Shown: positions 8,753 to 16,415 of the stretch, piece after piece
How the letters are laid out: every line of letters starts with the position of its first letter
How positions within the stretch are numbered: the first letter of the stretch is position 1
Source of the DNA: Spirosoma montaniterrae
GTDB lineage: Bacteria > Bacteroidota > Bacteroidia > Cytophagales > Spirosomataceae
Length of the DNA stretch: 64,000 nucleotides
NCBI RefSeq assembly: GCF_001988955.1
Contig: NZ_CP014263.1
Location: 2,418,001 to 2,482,000, forward strand
Direction of reading: 5' to 3'
The notes under the pieces: model-generated
Told to the model about the DNA's origin: nothing
What the model saw: the letters and a program-made list of their open reading frames with translations, nothing else
Database searches by the model: none
Program-made: the position numbers and the translations under genes

Positions 8753-9814
8753 ATGAACGAACTCTATATGCGCCGGGCACTCGAACTGGCCGCGCTGGGC
8801 CGGGGGCATGTCAGCCCGAACCCAATGGTGGGCTGCGTGATTGTGCATGACGCCACGGAGCGCATCATCGGCGAAGGCTGGCACCAACGCTATGGCGAAG
8901 CCCACGCCGAACGCAACGCCATCGCTTCGGTGCGTCCCGACGACCTGCCGCTGTTACCCGAAAGCACGGCATACGTGACGCTCGAACCCTGTTCGCATTT
9001 CGGCAAGCAACCGCCCTGCGCCGATTTGCTGGTAGAGAAGCGAATTGGCCGGGTCATTTGCTGCAACGACGACCCGTTTCCGCTGGTGGCGGGCACCGGC
9101 TTTGCCAAACTGCGGGCGGCCAACATTCCGGTCGGGGTGGGGTTACTGGCCGACGAAGGGCGGCAACTGAACGCCCGCTTTTTTACGGCAGTCGAGAAAA
9201 AGCGGCCTTACCTTATTCTGAAATGGGCCGAAACGGCAGATGGGTTTATTGGAGCTGAAGGCGGTCGGCCCGCGCAAATTAGTGGTGCGTTGGCGCAGCG
9301 GCTCGTGCATCGGTGGCGGGCCGAAGAAGACGCGATTATGGTTGGCACCAACACCGCCCGCGCCGATAATCCGCGCCTGAACGTGCGGCTCTGGGCAGGC
9401 GGGCGCAACCCTACGCGCATTGTTTTCGACCGAAACCTCTTGCTGCCGCCCAACCTGCACCTCTTCGACGGGTCGCAGCCGACGCTCGTTCTGTACAACG
9501 AAACCTACCCCGCCCCTGCAGACGCGCCAAATCTCAACTACATCCCCATTCAATCAACCTCCGTTGCGGCATTCAATCAGTCAATCGGTCAACTGCACGC
9601 CCGGCGCATTCAGTCGATATTGGTGGAGGGTGGCACAACGCTGCTTAACGCCTTTATAGACAGCGGCTTATGGGATGAGATGCGTGTGTTTCGTGCGCCG
9701 AAGTTGTTGGGCGCAGGTGTAAAAGCCCCAACTGTTCGGGGGCAAATCATAAGCCGCGAACGCATTGGTGACGACGAATTGAGCATTTACAAACCACTCC
9801 GCCAAACGCTCTGA
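8753..9814 (+). CDS. ribD: Bifunctional riboflavin biosynthesis deaminase/reductase
   Basis: 353 residues. The N-terminal deaminase carries the zinc motifs HAERNAI (His and catalytic Glu, about 48-54) and PCSHFGKQPPCADLL (two Cys, about 77-91). The C-terminal reductase has KWAETADGFIG, VGTNTARADNPRLNVR and EGGTTLLNAFIDSGL. It converts diaminohydroxy-phosphoribosylaminopyrimidine to the ribitylamino-uracil phosphate precursor. The ATG at 8753 is chosen because MNELYMRRALELA is the usual family start; the frame is open further upstream but there encodes no RibD sequence. CAACTTTG sits 6 bp before the start, near the Bacteroidota -7 element. The last 28 bp overlap the converging nagA gene. Confidence 0.95.
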   Translation: MNELYMRRALELAALGRGHVSPNPMVGCVIVHDATERIIGEGWHQRYGEAHAERNAIASVRPDDLPLLPESTAYVTLEPCSHFGKQPPCADLLVEKRIGRVICCNDDPFPLVAGTGFAKLRAANIPVGVGLLADEGRQLNARFFTAVEKKRPYLILKWAETADGFIGAEGGRPAQISGALAQRLVHRWRAEEDAIMVGTNTARADNPRLNVRLWAGGRNPTRIVFDRNLLLPPNLHLFDGSQPTLVLYNETYPAPADAPNLNYIPIQSTSVAAFNQSIGQLHARRIQSILVEGGTTLLNAFIDSGLWDEMRVFRAPKLLGAGVKAPTVRGQIISRERIGDDELSIYKPLRQTL

Positions 9815-11052
9815 ACCGCCAGCGATTTAGTTAACCGCACCACATTGGCCGCATAGCCGGGCCGAATGCGCCCAATCTGATCGTGCAACCCAACCACCTC
9901 CGCCGGAATCACCGTCGCCATTTGCAACGCGTCGGTTAAGGACAGACCCACTTTTTCGACGCAGACCCGCACACAGTCGAGCAACGTCAGGGCTGATCCA
10001 GCTAATTTGCCCTCGTTGTTGACATACCGGCCCGGCGTGGATTCGCCCGGCGTGGATTCGCCCGGCGTGGATTCGCCCGGCGTGGATTCGCCCGGCGTGG
10101 ATTCGCCCGGCGTGGATTCGCCCGGTTCGTGATGTACGATAAATTCACCTAATGAAAACTCGGCGCGTGGCCCCGGCTGGCCGGGCGAACTGGCAAACAG
10201 CGCGTCCGAAATCAGGAATAACCGGCCCGGTTCGTCTTCGCTGCCGTTCAGCAATTTATGGGCGATGCGAATCGTAGCCGGGTCGCAGTGGTAGCCGTCG
10301 GCGATGATACTTGCCCGCACGGTCGGATGGTCGAACACGGCTCCAACCACGCCCGGTTCGCGGCTCTCAAACCCGCGCATAGCGTTGTAGAGGTGCGTAG
10401 CCAGTGGTACTTGCCCTGAGTTGAAGGCATCCGTCGCCTGCCGGTAGGTTGCGTTCGAGTGGCCCAGCGACAGCCGCGTGTTAGTGTGTTTAAGCGAAAC
10501 AATTTTCTGAAACTGCTCAGGCGTCAGAATTTCGGGCGCGAGTGTCAGAATCAGAATCACGTCGGCGTTGGTGGCAAACAAGGTTTCAAGTTCACCTTCG
10601 GCGGGTGTTCGCACGTAAGCCGCGCTGTGCGCCCCGCGCTTGATTGGGTTAAAATACGGGCCTTCGACATGAATACCCGGCACACCCAGCGGCATCTCGG
10701 CCCGTACTGTCTGCACGGCAGCTATGGCCTGCTGCATCACATCGAGCGACGTCGAGTGAATGGTGGGCAGCAGCGTGGTAGTGCCGTTGCGGGCGTGGGT
10801 TTCGTAGATATGCCGAACGGTTGCGGGCGTGGGCTGATCGTTCAAAAAAAGTTGCGAACCGCCGTACAGTTGCAGGTCGATCAACCCCGGCACGAGGTAG
10901 TCGCCCTCGCAGTCGATCACGTCCGACGACCGGACGAAATCATACACGGGCGCGTTGGTCACTTCGCGAATACGGCCATGCTCGATGCGTACCGACGCGC
11001 CGTTCAGCCACGTATCGCCCGTAAAAACAGTAGCGTTGGTTAAGAGAATCAT
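9787..11052 (-). CDS. nagA: N-acetylglucosamine-6-phosphate deacetylase with an internal ESTPG repeat
   Basis: 421 residues of the amidohydrolase superfamily. HVEGPYFNPIKRGAH (metal-binding Glu, about 129-143), LGHSNATYRQA (His, about 197), THLYNAMRGFESREPG (His, about 219), DGYHCD (about 251-256) and the catalytic Asp in LISDALF (about 281) are all present. It deacetylates GlcNAc-6-P in amino-sugar and cell-wall recycling. The oddity is a run of six identical five-residue units (ESTPG) inserted in the C-terminal part, before the conserved GKLAGSALTL. The insert replaces what is normally a short loop; the active site is untouched, so the enzyme is probably functional. Confidence 0.93.
   Translation of the reverse strand: MILLTNATVFTGDTWLNGASVRIEHGRIREVTNAPVYDFVRSSDVIDCEGDYLVPGLIDLQLYGGSQLFLNDQPTPATVRHIYETHARNGTTTLLPTIHSTSLDVMQQAIAAVQTVRAEMPLGVPGIHVEGPYFNPIKRGAHSAAYVRTPAEGELETLFATNADVILILTLAPEILTPEQFQKIVSLKHTNTRLSLGHSNATYRQATDAFNSGQVPLATHLYNAMRGFESREPGVVGAVFDHPTVRASIIADGYHCDPATIRIAHKLLNGSEDEPGRLFLISDALFASSPGQPGPRAEFSLGEFIVHHEPGESTPGESTPGESTPGESTPGESTPGESTPGRYVNNEGKLAGSALTLLDCVRVCVEKVGLSLTDALQMATVIPAEVVGLHDQIGRIRPGYAANVVRLTKSLAVQSVWRSGL
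10031..10125. repeat. Coding tandem repeat, six perfect 15-bp units in nagA
   Basis: Unit CGTGGATTCGCCCGG (plus strand) is repeated six times without a mismatch from 10036 to 10125, preceded by a partial CCCGG. On the minus strand it encodes (ESTPG)6 in frame. The perfect identity implies recent expansion by slippage. Confidence 0.97.
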
Positions 11053-11101
11053 GCCCGAATCTACCCGGAATTTCGTTTTTTGCGAAAGTTTTTTTGGGAC
11101 G

Positions 11102-11228
11102 AGTTGTTACACTGAGTTGTTACACAGAGATGCACAGAGGTAATAGAGACACACAGAGGTATCTGCGAATCTCTTTTTTTACTTTGTGCATCTCTGTGTA
11201 ATAATTCTCTGTGTAATAACTCTCCGTG
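11102..11228. repeat. Family A palindromic repeat, copy 1 (upstream of aroA)
   Basis: TTACACAGAGATGCACA (11120-11136) is perfectly inverted at 11185-11201, surrounded by further degenerate ACACAGAG/CTCTGTGT words. The element lies between divergent nagA and aroA and runs into the presumed GTG start of aroA at 11226. Confidence 0.9.
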
Positions 11229-12518
11229 CAACAACCCGCGCACTATACCATCTTGAACGCCGTTCGATTAACCCCGCCAACCCGCCCCGTTCGGGCTACG
11301 ATTCCGCTTGCTTCGTCGAAGAGCGAAAGCAACCGCGCCCTGATTATCAACGCCCTGACCGGCTTTGCGGGTGATCTGAAAAACCTCTCGACCGCCCGCG
11401 ATACGCAGACGATGATTCGGCTGCTAAAAGCAGAAGACCCGGTTGCCGATGTACTCGATGCCGGTACGACGATGCGGTTTCTGACGGCCTACTTTGCCGT
11501 AACAGGCCAGCGCAAAACCATGACCGGCACCCCGCGCATGTGTGAGCGACCCATCGGAATCCTGACCGATGCGCTGCGCTCGCTCGGTGCCGATATTACG
11601 CACCTCAACCAGGATGGCTATCCGCCCCTGCAACTGAACGGTTTTTCGTATTCAGGGAACAATCAACTGAGCATCCGGGGCGACGTGAGCAGCCAGTACA
11701 TTTCGGCCCTGCTGATGATTGCCCCTACCCTGCCCGATGGGTTGGTACTGAACCTGACCGGTGCTATCGGCTCGCGGCCTTATATCGAAATGACCATCGA
11801 ACAGATGCGCCACTTCGGAGCCGACGTTACCGCCGACTGGGGTGCACGGAGTATCCACGTTTCGCCAAAACCCTACATACCAACGAGTTATACCATCGAA
11901 TCTGATTGGTCGGGCGCGAGTTACTGGTACAGTGTGGTGGCCCTCTCACCCGATGCTGACACCGAAATTGAGTTGCTGGGTCTGAAAGCGCGGTCGTTGC
12001 AGGGCGACAGTGCCATTGCTGACATCATGCGTCCACTGGGCGTAGAAAGCACGTTTACTGAAACAGGTGTGCGTCTGACCAAACGACCGGCCCAGCCTGC
12101 CCTGTCGTGGGATTTTACCGACTGCCCCGACCTGGCCCAGACCGTAGCCGTGTGTGCGGCCATGACCGGCACCGCCCTGACGCTGACGGGCATCGAAAGT
12201 CTGAAAATTAAAGAAACCGACCGCGTACTGGCCCTGCAAACCGAGTTGCAAAAAATTGGCGCGGAGCTGGTGGAGGTAATTCCGAACACTGAATATCGAA
12301 TAACGAACCATTTATCACTCATCGCTCATCACTCATCACTCATCACTACCTACGACGATCACCGGATGGCGATGGCGTTTGCGCCGGTAGCCATGCAGCG
12401 CGAAATTTTGATTGAGGAGCCGGGCGTAGTAGCAAAATCATATCCGAGCTTCTGGGACGATATGGCCCGGATTGTTCGGGTCGAAACCATCACTGATGGC
12501 ACAAAACATCTGGCTTAG
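11226..12518 (+). CDS. aroA: 3-phosphoshikimate 1-carboxyvinyltransferase (EPSP synthase)
   Basis: 430 residues. The PEP/S3P-binding segment SSKSESNRALI (about 30-40), DAGTTMRFLTAY (about 77-88), RPIGILTDALRSLGA and TYDDHRMAMAF (about 375-385) identify EPSP synthase of the shikimate pathway. The GTG at 11226 is the farthest upstream start and lies inside a family A repeat, so the true start may be the TTG at 11253. Between the VEVIP strand and the catalytic TYDDHR there is an unusual segment encoded by an in-frame B-type repeat (12309-12348) preceded by another simple AATATCGAATAACG motif. The frame is intact, so the protein is probably active with an extended loop. Confidence 0.93.
   Translation: MQQPAHYTILNAVRLTPPTRPVRATIPLASSKSESNRALIINALTGFAGDLKNLSTARDTQTMIRLLKAEDPVADVLDAGTTMRFLTAYFAVTGQRKTMTGTPRMCERPIGILTDALRSLGADITHLNQDGYPPLQLNGFSYSGNNQLSIRGDVSSQYISALLMIAPTLPDGLVLNLTGAIGSRPYIEMTIEQMRHFGADVTADWGARSIHVSPKPYIPTSYTIESDWSGASYWYSVVALSPDADTEIELLGLKARSLQGDSAIADIMRPLGVESTFTETGVRLTKRPAQPALSWDFTDCPDLAQTVAVCAAMTGTALTLTGIESLKIKETDRVLALQTELQKIGAELVEVIPNTEYRITNHLSLIAHHSSLITTYDDHRMAMAFAPVAMQREILIEEPGVVAKSYPSFWDDMARIVRVETITDGTKHLA
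12309..12348. repeat. Family B half-element inside the aroA coding sequence
   Basis: Consecutive TCACTCATCGCTCATCAC and TCATCACTCATCAC words match one arm of the family B palindromes at 16215-16254, 55386-55415 and 56900-56933. Here it is in frame, encoding roughly LSLIAHHSSLIT just before TYDDHRMAM. Confidence 0.85.
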
Positions 12519-12550
12519 AACGTTACGTAAAGAAACCACAGCATAGCATC

Positions 12551-13348
12551 ATGACACGCCGGGAAGAGTTTCAGCAACAGGGTTTTCTGATCGTTCGTAA
12601 CGTGTTTACCCCCGACGAAGTGGCGCAGCTTCGGCAGGCCGCCTACCGCCACCGCGACGAACAGCAGCAGCGCGGCTTAGTGACGCAGGTAAAACAGGCA
12701 TCGTCGGTGAAGGGCGATTTGCTGAGCAAAGACGGCCTCGGCTGGGTTATTTACGACCCGCGCATTGTTGCCATCGCCACCGAAATTCTCGGTGATACGC
12801 CTACCTATTTTGGCGACAGCACCTATCAGATTGGCACTGGCACTCGCGGCTTCCACCGCGATAACCTCGACCGCAACCAATACGGACAGGGTGCCGACTG
12901 GGACGACAGCTACCGCATGATTCGGTTTGGGGTGTATTTGCAGAACCACGACACCTACAGCGGGGGCATCCGGTTCAAAGCCGCCAGCAACCGGCAGAAC
13001 GATGGCTCCGACGTGTTTGCTGATACCCGCGCAGGCGACGTGGTGCTGTGGGATTTGCGAACCCTGCACAGCGGCAACGCCCGCCGACTCAAAGGTTTGA
13101 CGAATCTTCCGCTACACGTTGGCTTAGAAAATCGCCTGCCTGCCCTCCTGTTTCGCGAACAGCAGGGCGAGCGCGTCTCGCTCTTTTTCAGCTATGGCGT
13201 AGCAAACCACCACCTTGACCGCTACGTGCGCGAACACATGGTGAAACGCATGGCCGAGAACGTGCGACTGTCTGACTACACACCCGAAACGTTAGAGAAA
13301 GCCGCACAAAACCACGTTAACGTACTGGACGTGAAGGAGCGGTTATGA
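12551..13348 (+). CDS. Phytanoyl-CoA dioxygenase (PhyH) family protein
   Basis: 265 residues. The N-terminal FQQQGFLIVRNVFTPDEVAQLR is the standard PhyH opening. The Fe(II) ligands fit the 2-His-1-carboxylate pattern: His and Asp in GFHRDNLD (about 97-102) and the distal His in DLRTLHSGNARR (about 170), with an Arg shortly after as the 2-oxoglutarate ligand. It should be an Fe/2-oxoglutarate-dependent oxygenase; the substrate is unknown. It begins 32 bp after aroA on the same strand and may be cotranscribed with it, without a clear metabolic link. Confidence 0.82.
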   Translation: MTRREEFQQQGFLIVRNVFTPDEVAQLRQAAYRHRDEQQQRGLVTQVKQASSVKGDLLSKDGLGWVIYDPRIVAIATEILGDTPTYFGDSTYQIGTGTRGFHRDNLDRNQYGQGADWDDSYRMIRFGVYLQNHDTYSGGIRFKAASNRQNDGSDVFADTRAGDVVLWDLRTLHSGNARRLKGLTNLPLHVGLENRLPALLFREQQGERVSLFFSYGVANHHLDRYVREHMVKRMAENVRLSDYTPETLEKAAQNHVNVLDVKERL

Positions 13349-13364
13349 GTTGATTCTTTTGTAT

Positions 13365-13372
13365 TATATTTG
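13365..13372 (+). promoter_or_regulatory. -7 element upstream of the VapB-like gene
   Basis: TATATTTG matches the Bacteroidota TAnnTTTG consensus and lies 22 bp before the ATG at 13395. Confidence 0.45.
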
Positions 13373-13394
13373 ACTACATCAAACCGAAGCAGGC

Positions 13395-13649
13395 ATGACT
13401 CCATTCGACACAGATACAGCCCTGGTTGATGGCTATTATAAGCTTCTTGCCAACCTCAGCGCGGCTGATAAACTTGATTTGATTTCTAAACTGACACAAT
13501 CGGTAAAGACCGATTTAACGGCTAAAGAGCAGCGATTTTATAACGCTTTCGGTGCCTGGAGTTCAGATGAAAGTGCCGAATCGTTAATCGAAGTTATTAA
13601 ATTCTCTAAAACATCATCAAATGAACTTTCTAAACCTGTTGGTATGTAA
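13395..13649 (+). CDS. Orphan VapB-like antitoxin, apparently 3'-altered
   Basis: 84 residues. VDGYYKLLANLSAADKLDLISKLTQS followed by FGAWSSDESAESLIEVIK matches the small antitoxin-like proteins that in Bacteroidota and cyanobacteria precede a PIN-domain VapC; those usually end in a short basic RSSR-FNR type tail. Here the tail is replaced by KFSKTSSNELSKPVGM and no PIN toxin follows. Instead the gene's 3' end overlaps the converging methyltransferase by 112 bp. The simplest reading is that arrival of the restriction-modification system cut away the toxin and the antitoxin's tail. It may be non-functional. Confidence 0.55.
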   Translation: MTPFDTDTALVDGYYKLLANLSAADKLDLISKLTQSVKTDLTAKEQRFYNAFGAWSSDESAESLIEVIKFSKTSSNELSKPVGM

Positions 13650-14845
13650 AAAGAGAAGTTATTTATCACGTTGTGGCCGTTGCTGTTCCGTTTTGGATTT
13701 ACAGAACCGCCGTATAGCCCATCAAATAAGTCAGCATTTTTTTTAGAAGATTTCTGTACGTAGTCGCCCATCGGCTTTGACCCATACTTAAATCTGTTCA
13801 GAATAGTTCTGATCGCGGTTTCGCTGCAATCGACCCCGATCCATCTGCGTCCTAACTCAGATGCTACAGTAAGGGTCGTCCCTGATCCAGCGAAACAATC
13901 TAAAACTAAGTCGCCCTCGTTACTTGACGCTTCGATAATACGCTTCAAAATGAGTGGATTTTTCTCTGTTGGATAGCCTGTGATGACGGTATTTTGGTTG
14001 GCGGCATCTATACAATCCAACCAAATGTCCTGAATGGGAATTCCCCCATTAGCGTCCCAATAGACCTTGCGCCGAGGGTTGCCATTGGCCGACCAATAAA
14101 TTTCTCCGCGAGCATCAAATTCGTCTAACTTTTCTGGAGTGTATTGCCAATGTTTTCCCGGCGGGGGCATCATACCACGCCATTCAGTACCAGTGCTACC
14201 GTTTCGCACACCTGGAGCGTGAATAGGTACTTTTTTGTACCGGCGACCCTTCTCATCAACGCACTGATACTCTTTAAGCATCTTTTCGTCCGTCCATTCC
14301 GCTAAGGGGCGGTTCCAAATTGGATTTACTGATTTGGAATAGTACAGAATATAGTCTGATATATTACCGAACGTCTTTTTTGTATAATTCTTAGGGCGAC
14401 ATTTTTGGCGGGTAATCATACCCCGAAAATTTCCCCTCCCAAAAATATCGTCCATTAAGACTTTGACATGAAAAACCATGTTTGCGTCCAAATGCACGAA
14501 AATAGAACCTTCTTCCGATAGTAATTCACGCATTAATTGGAGCCTATCACCCATGAAGGAAACATAGTCGTCTCCCTGCAATAAATCGGTATAAGCATCC
14601 TCTTGCTGCCGCGTCTGAAATATTGTATTCGTGCTATACGGTGGGTCAATATAGATCAAACTCACTTTTTCACGAATGCTTTCATCTGCAACTAAGTCAC
14701 GCAGAACGGAAAGATTTTCACCATAAAACAATCTGTTACTATGGTCGGATCTGTTCGACCAAACGGGATAAAAATCGTCTGGTAAAAATGTTTCTACCGA
14801 AGCCGCTTCTTTTGCCCAAAACGTTTTTGAAATGCCTGTTGCCAT
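13538..14845 (-). CDS. Beta-class N6-adenine/N4-cytosine DNA methyltransferase
   Basis: 435 residues from the ATG at 14845. The catalytic motif IV DPPYST lies in the N-terminal third (about residue 67), followed by a long target-recognition region, and the SAM-binding motif DCFAGSGTTL is near the C terminus (about 317). That order is the beta class, shared with type III Mod and many type II enzymes. The frame runs 29 codons further upstream through the end of the neighbouring gene, but MATGISKTFWAKEA is a better start. It is coupled to the upstream endonuclease (11-bp gap) and presumably protects against it. The target site cannot be read. Base composition is AT-richer than the flanking genes. 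Confidence 0.88.
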   Translation of the reverse strand: MATGISKTFWAKEAASVETFLPDDFYPVWSNRSDHSNRLFYGENLSVLRDLVADESIREKVSLIYIDPPYSTNTIFQTRQQEDAYTDLLQGDDYVSFMGDRLQLMRELLSEEGSIFVHLDANMVFHVKVLMDDIFGRGNFRGMITRQKCRPKNYTKKTFGNISDYILYYSKSVNPIWNRPLAEWTDEKMLKEYQCVDEKGRRYKKVPIHAPGVRNGSTGTEWRGMMPPPGKHWQYTPEKLDEFDARGEIYWSANGNPRRKVYWDANGGIPIQDIWLDCIDAANQNTVITGYPTEKNPLILKRIIEASSNEGDLVLDCFAGSGTTLTVASELGRRWIGVDCSETAIRTILNRFKYGSKPMGDYVQKSSKKNADLFDGLYGGSVNPKRNSNGHNVINNFSFYIPTGLESSFDDVLENLITSINDSALSSELQAPKAL

Positions 14846-14856
14846 TATTTTTCTAC

Positions 14857-15729
14857 CTACGAATAAAGCCACTCCCGTGTAATGCGATCTTGAACCATTC
14901 GCAGAGTAGCAACCATAATACGCCCTTTCCAACTGGATTCCAGTTTAGTATAGTCGTTCCACATGCTACCGAGTAGAAGCCCCGGCCCATCGTTGATGAA
15001 AATAACTTTTGTGTTCAAACCATATTGACGAGCATAAGCCGCAAATTCGTTAGCACAGTTTGCATAACCACCTGTGCGGTCATCCTCTTGTGCGCCACCA
15101 CGGTCACTATCATATCGAGCCAGCCCAATAGCCAGAATATGGTCTTGCTCTTTTATTACAAAATCAATAGGCCGGTCTTGATTAGGGTAATCTGAAAATA
15201 CTTCCTTCATCAGAATATCACGTCCAGCACGTTTTGGGCCGATAACGGTCAATTCTGGATGAATCTCTTTCAACAAAGAAAACATCTTTTCTGTGAGATC
15301 ATATCCTTTTTTGCCCCGGTCCTTATATTCCCAAAGGATAGCGCAAATGGCCTCATCTGGAATGGGCCTTGAACTATATCGAGCCTGCACAACATTGATG
15401 GGCCTAAATCCATCGCCAAACCGCTCTACGATCAATTGTGCCTGAGTTTTCTTTTTCAACATTTCGACGGGTGTTTCGGGACTGACATACTTCCGAAATA
15501 CTCGTGAAAGCTGAATACGCATCCACTGTTCCTTGATAGATGCAATATTTAGGAAAAAACTTTTGGAACTCTCAGACTCGCGCAGAATCTGTCCGAACAA
15601 TACCAAAACAGGTTTATAAAGCTCACAAGCATCAAACAGAATATCAGGATAATACTCTCCACTGGCTAATGTTATCCAGTTATGGGCATCATCTTTATAC
15701 TCCCCAAAAGAATTGGGTAACGTTGTCAT
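14857..15729 (-). CDS. Probable type II restriction endonuclease partner of the beta-class methyltransferase
   Basis: 290 residues directly upstream of the methyltransferase on the same strand. I do not recall a named family, but the region DRPIDFVIKEQDHILAIGLARYDSDRGGAQEDDR has the D-x(n)-hydrophobic-strand layout of a PD-(D/E)xK-like nuclease and resembles endonucleases paired with this MTase type. The N-terminal part is helical. The assignment rests mainly on gene context and the acidic core, so the catalytic residues are uncertain. The two genes form one operon, with no control-protein gene visible. The AT-rich composition suggests acquisition together with the MTase. Confidence 0.7.
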   Translation of the reverse strand: MTTLPNSFGEYKDDAHNWITLASGEYYPDILFDACELYKPVLVLFGQILRESESSKSFFLNIASIKEQWMRIQLSRVFRKYVSPETPVEMLKKKTQAQLIVERFGDGFRPINVVQARYSSRPIPDEAICAILWEYKDRGKKGYDLTEKMFSLLKEIHPELTVIGPKRAGRDILMKEVFSDYPNQDRPIDFVIKEQDHILAIGLARYDSDRGGAQEDDRTGGYANCANEFAAYARQYGLNTKVIFINDGPGLLLGSMWNDYTKLESSWKGRIMVATLRMVQDRITREWLYS

Positions 15730-15907
15730 CTAAATGGTAATTGCTGAGGTTAAAAACGGCAAGATAATCTAAAAACCATACTTTTGGGCGAAGATTTTTA
15801 TGTTTAGGCTGTAGCCATGTCTTGCCCACTCAATAACGGGTATTATGTAGGAGACTGGGCAAACTAAACAGTATTTATCTTGCTTTCACTGTAAAAATTC
15901 CCAAAGC

Positions 15908-16400
15908 CAACCCAAACCTATAAGCCGGGTTCTGTCCTCCGTTGCCTGTGCGGCCCAACCGGATGGCTTATCATTTATCTGGGATGCCGGTCACCCGAAC
16001 ACCTCGTTCGACCTACCCGCATCGGTGTTGGCCCTTACAGGCCGCTGGCGACGAGCAGCCGCACGTCCGATGCTTATTTGGTCTTTCAGCCCCTAAGGGT
16101 TGCCGTGCCCCACTGGTCGCCCATTGAGCGGTAGGCTCTTACCCCACCGGTTCGCCCTTACCCTTTTTTAGTGATGAGTGATGAACGATAAGTGATGAGT
16201 ATATTGCGTCAGCCACTCATCACTTATCGTTCATCACTCATCACTAAAAAAGGGCGGTATATTTTCTGTTGCCCTGTCTGTCAGCCGGTCGTTCCCAACC
16301 GGCTGCCTTCCCGTTAGGAAGTAGGGTGCTCTGCGCTGCCCGGACTTTCCTCATCCCGCACAAGCGTGCAGAACGCGATAAGCCAGTTTGGATTAGTTTT
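15908..16400 (-). ncRNA. rnpB: RNase P RNA (class A) with an extended P12 stem
   Basis: Read on the minus strand, the 5' part contains GAGGAAAGTCCGGGC (about 16340-16360), then ACAGAAAATATACCGCCC, GGGTAAGGGCGAACCGGTGG with GTAAGAGC, GACCAAATAAGCATCGGACG, and the 3' signature GACAGAACCCGGCTTATAGG (about 15918-15937). These are the universal blocks of bacterial RNase P RNA, the catalytic subunit that matures tRNA 5' ends. Ends are approximate. At the P12 position the gene carries a perfect 40-bp inverted repeat that belongs to the dispersed family B, making the RNA about 490 nt rather than the usual 350-400. The promoter TATCTTTG lies at 16408-16415. Confidence 0.96.
16161..16254. repeat. Family B palindrome forming P12 of rnpB
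   Basis: Arms 16161-16200 and 16215-16254 are perfect reverse complements over 40 bp, with a 14-nt loop. The outer six bases (CCCTTT/AAAGGG) join the RNase P core. The inner GTGATGAGTGATGAACGATA is the family B core, also found at 55325, 56848 and in aroA. Confidence 0.97.
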
Positions 16401-16407
16401 GGGAACA

Positions 16408-16415
16408 CAAAGATA
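16408..16415 (-). promoter_or_regulatory. -7 element of the rnpB promoter
   Basis: TATCTTTG on the minus strand fits TAnnTTTG exactly. It lies directly after the DUF4403 stop codon and about 8 bp before the inferred rnpB 5' end. Confidence 0.6.

Noticed and set aside
10031-10125. Six direct repeats resembling a short CRISPR array
   Set aside because: The units are contiguous 15-mers without spacers and lie in frame inside nagA.
15730-15900. Possible small RNA or tRNA upstream of the endonuclease gene
   Set aside because: No cloverleaf or conserved RNA motif is visible; the stretch is AT-rich with only weak promoter-like words.
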